NCBI GenBank assembly: GCA_009783525.1
Contig: WRDG01000058.1
Location: forward strand, 1-10,220
Direction of reading: 5' to 3'
Origin: Defluviitaleaceae bacterium
GTDB lineage: Bacteria; Bacillota; Clostridia; Lachnospirales; WQUN01
DNA: 10,220 nt
Part shown: positions 1-4,567 of the stretch, piece after piece
Position numbering within the stretch: the stretch's first letter is position 1
How the letters are laid out: each line of letters opens with the position of its first letter
Position numbers and translations under genes: made by a program
The notes under the pieces: model-generated
The model's input: only the letters and a program-made list of their open reading frames with translations
What the model was told of the DNA's origin: nothing
Databases searched by the model: none

Positions 1-720
1 CTGGACAGAGCGGCGGATATGGAAGCCGCGGCCGACGCGTTTGCCGGCGGCAAAATCGTGTTGCTGCGCTTGGGTTCGATTTACAGCCTGATAATAAATC
101 CGCAGGTAAAGGATCTGGCCGACAAATTAAATTTATTGAAGGAGCGGCGCGGCGACCAAATAATGAGCGTGGTTTGCACAAGCCCGCAGGCGAAAAAAAA
201 CGCGGACAAAAGCCGCGTAAACGGCGACTTTTATAATTTGCCCGATGATTTTGCGGGCAGGGTGATCGTGCGGATACCCGTCGCCGCGGACGGGCCGCTA
301 CCCTTCCCTTATCACATTGAAAAAGGCACGATGCAGTACCTCAGCTTTGAGGGGACGCATCCGCTGCGCGAAACATTCGGCAGAAAAATTGCGGAGCGCG
401 GCTGCGATTACGCAGCTATCACGAGCGCCAACATCGGAGGCGCGCCAACCATTGAAGACATCGCGCCGGCAAAGAAGCTGGCGCTGCTGTTTAACATAAA
501 GTCGGAGTTCGCATGTCTAAACGCGCAAACCGTCGTGGCCGAAATTCCCGGCGACGCGGGCGGACACAGGGGTTCGCTCGCCATCGTCAGCTTTTGCAAT
601 AAAGACGCGATCGAGGTTAAACGCCTCGCAGACAAAAACGACCGGCGTTTGACGGAAAAATATTTGGCGGACCTTTTTGCAAACATTAAAACCGAAACGC
701 CGCTCGTTTACGCGCTGTAA
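1..720 (+). CDS. YrdC/Sua5-like (threonylcarbamoyl-AMP synthase family) protein, probably 5'-truncated by the window edge
   Basis: The frame is open from base 1, so the gene probably begins upstream; an internal ATG at 19 would give 233 aa but has no convincing ribosome binding site. YrdC/Sua5 enzymes make threonylcarbamoyl-AMP from threonine, bicarbonate and ATP for the t6A modification of tRNA. Numbered from the ATG at 19, the family marks visible are a KxR motif (K41-E-R43) and the hallmark ITSANIGGAPT stretch (S136, N138) near the middle of the fold. RGSLAIVSF (185-192) sits where the family normally has a ser-thr-ile-val strand. The usual first-strand PTDT-like motif is replaced by LLRLGSIYSL (15-24), so this looks like a diverged paralogue and activity is uncertain. 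It ends 11 bp from the convergent neighbour, and I see no hairpin terminator in that gap. Confidence 0.75.
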   Translation: MDRAADMEAAADAFAGGKIVLLRLGSIYSLIINPQVKDLADKLNLLKERRGDQIMSVVCTSPQAKKNADKSRVNGDFYNLPDDFAGRVIVRIPVAADGPLPFPYHIEKGTMQYLSFEGTHPLRETFGRKIAERGCDYAAITSANIGGAPTIEDIAPAKKLALLFNIKSEFACLNAQTVVAEIPGDAGGHRGSLAIVSFCNKDAIEVKRLADKNDRRLTEKYLADLFANIKTETPLVYAL

Positions 721-731
721 AAAATAATTTT

Positions 732-1664
732 TTATTGGTTCGTAACAATTTTTATGAACCTGTCGATGCTTTCGGCGGGCACGTCGTCGGTTATCGCCTG
801 CGACGGCCCGACTATGTAGCCGCCGTTTTTGCCGAGCAACTTCATCTTTTCTTTGGTTTCGCGTTCGACGTCGTCCGGCGTGCCCTGAGCCATAACCTTC
901 TGCTCGCTAACCCCGCCGCTGAACGTGATATATTTGCCGAACTCCTTTTTTATTTCGTAAACGTCCATCGCCTCCGGCTGAAACGGGTTTAATATGTCGA
1001 ACCCGATTTCGACGAGATCCGGCATGATTTCGCGGAGGTCGCCGCAGCTGTGAAGCTGCGCGTATTTGCCGCCGCTTTTTATTTTTGCGACAGCTTCCTT
1101 TAAATAAGGCTTAAAAAATTTCCGCCAGCACACCGGGCCCATGATGAGGCCCGTCTGCATCCCGTAGTCGTCGTTTATATGAACGCAGTCGATGTCGAAT
1201 TTTACAATCTGCCCGATCATGTTGAGGTAGTGCTCGTGTATCCTGTCCATAATTTTATAGACAAATTTTTCGTTGCCCGCCATGTCCGCCATAAGGTTCT
1301 GCATCCCATAAAGCCCCCACGCAGTTTCGAAATACGACGTGCCGGCAATTATAATGAAGCTGTCTTTGTTTTCTTCCGCAAATTTTGCGAGCCAGTCGTA
1401 CCTTTCATTTGAGTCCTGCATAAAAATTTCGCAATCGTCAAAAGTTTGCTCGGTAAACCATTTGTCGGGCAGCCTGCTTGCCACGCCCGCCGAAACAAGG
1501 TACCTGTCGAGCCCTTTCATAAAATCCGGGTCGTTGTAAAATTCCGCCATTTTGTCGTGCGCGCCCTTCGTCATCGAAATGCTGTACGGCATGACATCCG
1601 GCTCGTTATGGCCAAGCGATGTTATTACCCTGTCTTTTAGCGTGATTTTTTTGTTTTGCGGCAT
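732..1664 (-). CDS. Uroporphyrinogen decarboxylase (URO-D) superfamily protein, methyltransferase-like
   Basis: 310 aa. The fold family includes haem-pathway HemE and the corrinoid methyltransferases MtaA/CmuA. The family can be recognised from HINDDYGMQTGLIMGP (162-177; D165, D166), the zinc-type LHSCGD segment (H205, C207) and the C-terminal GGYIVGPSQAITDDVP (281-296). It resembles the large set of anaerobe URO-D-like proteins of unknown substrate rather than HemE. The HxC half of the MtaA zinc site is present, but I see no cysteine where the distal ligand would be expected near YIVGP, so zinc chemistry is uncertain. Somewhat shorter than typical 340-380-aa relatives. The start is supported by AAGGGG at 1672-1677, 7 nt upstream. 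It is divergent from the FAD oxidoreductase, which suggests but does not prove a shared pathway, perhaps methyl transfer or demethylation. Confidence 0.9.
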   Translation of the reverse strand: MPQNKKITLKDRVITSLGHNEPDVMPYSISMTKGAHDKMAEFYNDPDFMKGLDRYLVSAGVASRLPDKWFTEQTFDDCEIFMQDSNERYDWLAKFAEENKDSFIIIAGTSYFETAWGLYGMQNLMADMAGNEKFVYKIMDRIHEHYLNMIGQIVKFDIDCVHINDDYGMQTGLIMGPVCWRKFFKPYLKEAVAKIKSGGKYAQLHSCGDLREIMPDLVEIGFDILNPFQPEAMDVYEIKKEFGKYITFSGGVSEQKVMAQGTPDDVERETKEKMKLLGKNGGYIVGPSQAITDDVPAESIDRFIKIVTNQ

Positions 1665-1689
1665 GTGCGTTCCCCTTATTTTTTATTTT

Positions 1690-1695
1690 ATTATA
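1690..1695 (-). promoter_or_regulatory. Candidate -10 element for the URO-D-like gene
   Basis: The minus strand reads TATAAT here, 26 bases upstream of the start codon and a short distance before the ribosome binding site at 1672-1677. No recognisable -35 hexamer lies at 16-18 bp, so the promoter may be activator-dependent or the match may be chance in AT-rich DNA. Confidence 0.3.
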
Positions 1696-1746
1696 CAACA
1701 TTTCCGTATTGGGCATCGCGGGTTAAAAGCATATGTGTATCTTTAT

Positions 1747-1812
1747 AAACACCGAAAAAAAACACCTTCGGTGTTTCTTCCTTGCACAGAAAAACCTTCG
1801 GTGTTTCTTCCT
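1747..1812. repeat. 19-bp direct repeat with interlocking inverted repeats in a divergent promoter region
   Basis: ACCTTCGGTGTTTCTTCCT occurs exactly at 1764-1782 and 1794-1812, a 30-bp period or about three helical turns. In addition, AAACACCGAA (1747-1756) is the exact reverse complement of TTCGGTGTTT at 1767-1776 and again at 1797-1806, and AAACACC recurs at 1760-1766. Several alternative hairpins are therefore possible. The promoter-proximal copy ends 8 bp before the TATAAT at 1820, where a -35 box would lie. This is the arrangement expected of tandem activator or repressor sites, although no binding protein is identified. A local duplication without function is the alternative. Confidence 0.8.
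1755..1776 (-). terminator. Possible leftward rho-independent terminator or insulator
   Basis: Read on the minus strand, AAACACC, a GAA loop and GGTGTTT form a perfect 7-bp stem followed by an uninterrupted T tract through 1755. That is terminator-like for leftward transcription. It lies between the two candidate -10 elements, so it would block stray leftward transcription rather than end a known gene. The stem has only three GC pairs, so efficiency is doubtful. Confidence 0.35.
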
Positions 1813-1819
1813 CACAGTT

Positions 1820-1850
1820 TATAATGGTTCCCATAAAAAAAATTTAGGGG
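1820..1850 (+). promoter_or_regulatory. Candidate -10 element and ribosome binding site for the FAD oxidoreductase gene
   Basis: A perfect TATAAT lies at 1820-1825, and AGGGG at 1846-1850 sits 8 nt before the ATG at 1859. The region 16-18 bp upstream of the -10 is TTCGGT-like, not TTGACA, and falls inside the second 19-bp repeat. This is consistent with an activator-dependent promoter. The ribosome binding site decides the start codon against the earlier in-frame ATG at 1733. Confidence 0.45.
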
Positions 1851-1858
1851 ACGAAACA

Positions 1859-3109
1859 ATGTCATTTCAAATTAACAGGCAGCTCGCACATTTGCATGAC
1901 TGCGATGTTTTGGTCATAGGCGGCGGGCCCGCGGGAACAGCCGCGGCAATTTCCGCGGCGAGGATGGGCAAGGACGCGGCGCTTGTCGAGCGCAGCGGGC
2001 AGCTCGGCGGCATGATGACGCTTGGCAACGTGGCGATATTCATGCCGGTGGGTCGTGTGACGGGGCTGTACGCGGAACTTGTTGCGACGCATTGCAAAGA
2101 ATTTTACACATGGGGCAAAAGCTACCCACGGTGCCAGTTTAACGCGGTCAACATGAGGTACGACTGCCTGCGCCGAGCGGCGGAGGCCGGAGTAAAAATT
2201 TTTTTTCACACGGAATTTTTATCCGTGTTAAAAAACGGCGCGGGAGAGCCCTGCGGGATCGCGGCGCACACGCGCGAGGGGCTCGGCGCGATCACGGGCA
2301 AAATTCTCGTCGACTGCACGGGCGACGCGCACGCCGCGATAGACGCGGGCGCGGCATACTCTACGGGGCGTCCCGGCGACGGCGCGACCCAGCCCATGAC
2401 GCTTATGTTCGAAATGCAGGATACAGGAAAAGCCGCCGAGCCGTATATTCCGGAGGGCGCGTACCGCTACGGCTCCGTTGACGAGCTGCCGCAGGGGCGC
2501 GTTTTATATTTCGACCGCAACAACGAGGGCAGGGTTTTGGTAAACATGACGCGGGTGCGCGGAAACGGGACCGACTTTTTTAACGCCGCGAACGCGGAGC
2601 TTGAAGCCATGAAGCAAATGTACGGCGTCGCCGAATACCTGCAAAAAAATATTTTTCCCAACCACTGCATTTCATCCGCCGCGCCGCAGGTCGGCGTGAG
2701 GCAAACGCGCCAAATCGAGGGCGAATATAAGTTGACGGCTGACGATTTGATTAACGGGAGCAAATTTTCCGACGTTGTGACGCAAACGAATTATGAAGTG
2801 GACATACACAACCCGACGGGCAAGGGCGGCACGGAAGAGTATCCCGTAAAATTTTACGACATACCTTACCGCTGCATGCTGCCCAAAAACGTGACGAAGC
2901 TGCTCGTCGCGGGGCGGTGCATATCCGCCGACCACACGGCGATGTCGTCGCTGCGGACAATTCCTACATGCTTGGGTCTCGGGCAGGCGGCGGGAGTTGC
3001 GGCAAGCGCCGCCATAGACGACGGCTGCGCGTTAAAGGACGTGAACATCGAAAAGCTGCACGCCGGGCTTAAATCTCAAGGCGTGCAATTTTTTGATGAC
3101 GCGCAGTGA
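1859..3109 (+). CDS. FAD-dependent oxidoreductase (FAD_oxidored-type)
   Basis: 416 aa, complete. The N-terminal Rossmann FAD site is VLVIGGGPAGTAAA (17-30), with the acidic end of the second strand at E44. A second nucleotide-contact region reads VDCTGD (151-156). GVRQTRQIEGEY (279-290) and the C-terminal LLVAGRCISADHTAMSSLR plus GLGQAAGVAA (348-382) are typical of the FAD-dependent oxidoreductases of PF12831 type, common in anaerobes and usually of unknown substrate. No signal peptide or membrane segment is seen, so it is probably cytosolic. The start at 1859 is chosen for its AGGGG ribosome binding site; extending to 1733 would translate the promoter and the direct repeats. The divergent URO-D-like gene suggests a joint catabolic role, which is an inference. 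A terminator-like hairpin follows at 3113-3171. Confidence 0.93.
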   Translation: MSFQINRQLAHLHDCDVLVIGGGPAGTAAAISAARMGKDAALVERSGQLGGMMTLGNVAIFMPVGRVTGLYAELVATHCKEFYTWGKSYPRCQFNAVNMRYDCLRRAAEAGVKIFFHTEFLSVLKNGAGEPCGIAAHTREGLGAITGKILVDCTGDAHAAIDAGAAYSTGRPGDGATQPMTLMFEMQDTGKAAEPYIPEGAYRYGSVDELPQGRVLYFDRNNEGRVLVNMTRVRGNGTDFFNAANAELEAMKQMYGVAEYLQKNIFPNHCISSAAPQVGVRQTRQIEGEYKLTADDLINGSKFSDVVTQTNYEVDIHNPTGKGGTEEYPVKFYDIPYRCMLPKNVTKLLVAGRCISADHTAMSSLRTIPTCLGLGQAAGVAASAAIDDGCALKDVNIEKLHAGLKSQGVQFFDDAQ

Positions 3110-3112
3110 CAG

Positions 3113-3171
3113 GCCGATACTGCGCTTATAAAAAATACAATGAAGCTTCAACAGGGTCGTCGGCTTTTTTT
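3113..3171 (+). terminator. Probable terminator after the FAD oxidoreductase gene
   Basis: GCCGA (3113-3117) pairs with TCGGC (3160-3164), which is followed directly by seven Ts (3165-3171). The long loop contains a 10-bp self-palindrome, TGAAGCTTCA (3141-3150). A second hairpin, GCGCAGT (3101-3107) with ACTGCGC (3119-3125), overlaps the stop codon and would compete. This 68-bp gap separates convergent genes; I see no equally good terminator for the leftward operon. Confidence 0.45.
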
Positions 3172-3177
3172 ATATCT

Positions 3178-4002
3178 CTACGGGAGATTTAATATGTCGG
3201 CGCATTTTCCCACTGCTTTGTCTATCCAGTCGTTATAGTTGTCCACGGCTTGGAACATAGAAATTTTTTCGCCTTCGGCCTTACCTTCCGCATTGGTTTT
3301 AAACACCTCGACGGCTGTTTTTAATCTAAGCAGTTCTTCCTGAAGCTTGCGGATCATGCCGTGGTCGGTATCGCTCGACAATTTATTTACCATTAAAGGC
3401 AAAAAGTATATGCGGTTTGCGGCGGTTTGGTCGAGCCAAGTCAACGCGGATTTGGCGCTGATTATTTCTGTTTGGATACTTTGGATATTTTGGATTGCTT
3501 TTACAACGTTCAACTGGTTGTTTAAAAATTCGTATTTGTCTGTATACAGCGTTTCCGCCTCTTTATATGCTTTTTCCGCATTTACAACTACTGCCTGCGC
3601 GCTTACCGCCGCAGTTTTCGCATTGTCCGCCGCGGTTTTTGATTTTTTTACATTTTTATAACCCTTGCCCGCAAAAACAGCGCACAGCCCGACTAAGGTC
3701 GCGCTCAAAACGCTGAACAAAAATGCCATGATGTCATTTGTTGCTGCGGATCGCTGCACGTTTTGCAATCTTTCCAAATACTCTATGGAAATTTTCGCTT
3801 CTTCCGTGCGCTTGGGCGCAAAACAAGCGATTGCCTCCGCCGCTTCGCTGTATAATTCGGTAAACTTAAATTGGTTGTATATAAACGAATACAAGCTTGC
3901 CGCAATACTGAACATGCACGCTGTCAAGACAGCGATTAGAAAGATACTTATAACCGCCGTAAAAAATTTTTCCATTTTTTCCATTTTTCCCATTTTTTCC
4001 AT
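3178..4002 (-). CDS. Two-pass membrane protein with cytoplasmic alanine-rich coiled coil, family not recognised
   Basis: 274 aa, no family recognised. The N-terminus MEKMGKMEKMEK is followed by a hydrophobic segment (about 14-38), a roughly 50-residue loop, and a second hydrophobic segment (about 91-112). The lysine-rich KGYKNVKKSK (113-122) then suggests a cytoplasmic C-terminus by the positive-inside rule. Residues 118-150 are alanine-rich and helical in character, and further helical, coiled-coil-like sequence runs to about 235. The predicted layout resembles a chemoreceptor or sensor, with an extracytoplasmic loop and a cytoplasmic helical stalk, but no HAMP or signalling motif is seen. 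A strong AAGGAGG (4010-4016) 7 nt upstream fixes the start. It is the last gene of the operon, 53 bp after the receiver gene, so it may be the partner or output of the kinase-receiver pair. That role is inferred. Confidence 0.75.
   Translation of the reverse strand: MEKMGKMEKMEKFFTAVISIFLIAVLTACMFSIAASLYSFIYNQFKFTELYSEAAEAIACFAPKRTEEAKISIEYLERLQNVQRSAATNDIMAFLFSVLSATLVGLCAVFAGKGYKNVKKSKTAADNAKTAAVSAQAVVVNAEKAYKEAETLYTDKYEFLNNQLNVVKAIQNIQSIQTEIISAKSALTWLDQTAANRIYFLPLMVNKLSSDTDHGMIRKLQEELLRLKTAVEVFKTNAEGKAEGEKISMFQAVDNYNDWIDKAVGKCADILNLP
3967..4002 (-). repeat. Four 9-bp tandem units at the start of the membrane-protein gene
   Basis: On the minus strand, four units of ATGGAAAAA (the second is ATGGGAAAA) follow one another and encode MEK-MGK-MEK-MEK. 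In-frame ATGs fall at 4002, 3993, 3984 and 3975. Units of 9 bp keep the reading frame, so copy-number changes would alter the length of the N-terminus and the choice of start codon without breaking the gene. Confidence 0.85.
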
Positions 4003-4029
4003 TCCGCCGCCTCCTTGATAACCGTTATA

Positions 4030-4052
4030 TTTTCGGTATTTTTAACCGAAAA
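4030..4052 (-). other. Intercistronic inverted repeat between the receiver and membrane-protein genes
   Basis: TTTTCGGT (4030-4037) and ACCGAAAA (4045-4052) form an 8-bp stem with a 7-nt loop in the 53-bp gap. On the mRNA strand no U tract follows, so it is not a normal terminator. It could modulate mRNA processing or stability, or be incidental in AT-rich DNA. Confidence 0.35.
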
Positions 4053-4055
4053 AAT

Positions 4056-4502
4056 TTACGGGTTGATATTTAATTTAACGAGCGCGTTCTGCAATCCCGA
4101 AAAACCTTCGTCCTCTCTGCTGCCTTTACCCACGCGCAGTATATGATATTTATTAAGCAGCGACATTTTACGTTCTTCGTTCAGTTTTTCTTCTAAATAT
4201 GAAATATAACCGGAATAAATTATCGTAGGCATCGTCGGGGTTACCGTATAAATATATTCCTGCAGCATAATCCAGCCGGATATCATTTTTCCTTTCGACT
4301 TATGCTGGTGTTCGTTAAGCCATTCGTCAGGCATATTTAAGTCGGTTATAATGCAAGCGATTTCGTTAAAATGTTCAGTAAAAAATTCTTTCACCTGATC
4401 GATCCGTTTAAAATCTTCGACGATCCATCCCCGCGCCCTGAGTTGATTGGACGTAAACTCCCTAAGAGCGTCGTCGTCTTCCAAATAAAGTACAATATGC
4501 AT
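4056..4502 (-). CDS. Stand-alone receiver-domain (CheY-like) protein
   Basis: 148 aa from the ATG at 4500-4502, chosen because GGAGG lies at 4513-4517; the longer in-frame start at 4613 would overlap the kinase gene and add a non-family N-terminus. The receiver core is clear. HIVLYLEDDD (2-11) gives the acidic pocket, IITDLNMPD (51-59) carries the probable phosphoacceptor D54, IIYSGY (94-99) has S97 at the switch serine/threonine position, and VGKG (124-127) has K126 as the conserved lysine. Oddities are about 14 extra residues between NMP and SGW after the phospho-site loop, and glycine after the lysine instead of the usual proline. No DNA-binding or enzymatic output domain follows, so signalling is probably by protein-protein contact or phosphotransfer. 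The upstream kinase gene (65-bp gap) is the obvious partner. Confidence 0.85.
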   Translation of the reverse strand: MHIVLYLEDDDALREFTSNQLRARGWIVEDFKRIDQVKEFFTEHFNEIACIITDLNMPDEWLNEHQHKSKGKMISGWIMLQEYIYTVTPTMPTIIYSGYISYLEEKLNEERKMSLLNKYHILRVGKGSREDEGFSGLQNALVKLNINP

Positions 4503-4567
4503 AAAAAATCCGCCTCCGTGTTTTGTTTTACTTTTTTTTTGACGCTTATTAAAAGCCGCCGAATGTT

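Noticed and set aside
1733..1858. In-frame N-terminal extension of the FAD oxidoreductase from ATG 1733
   Set aside because: It would translate the -10 box and the repeats, giving a duplicated LRCFFL stretch foreign to the family. The ATG at 1859 has a proper AGGGG ribosome binding site just before the family's usual start.
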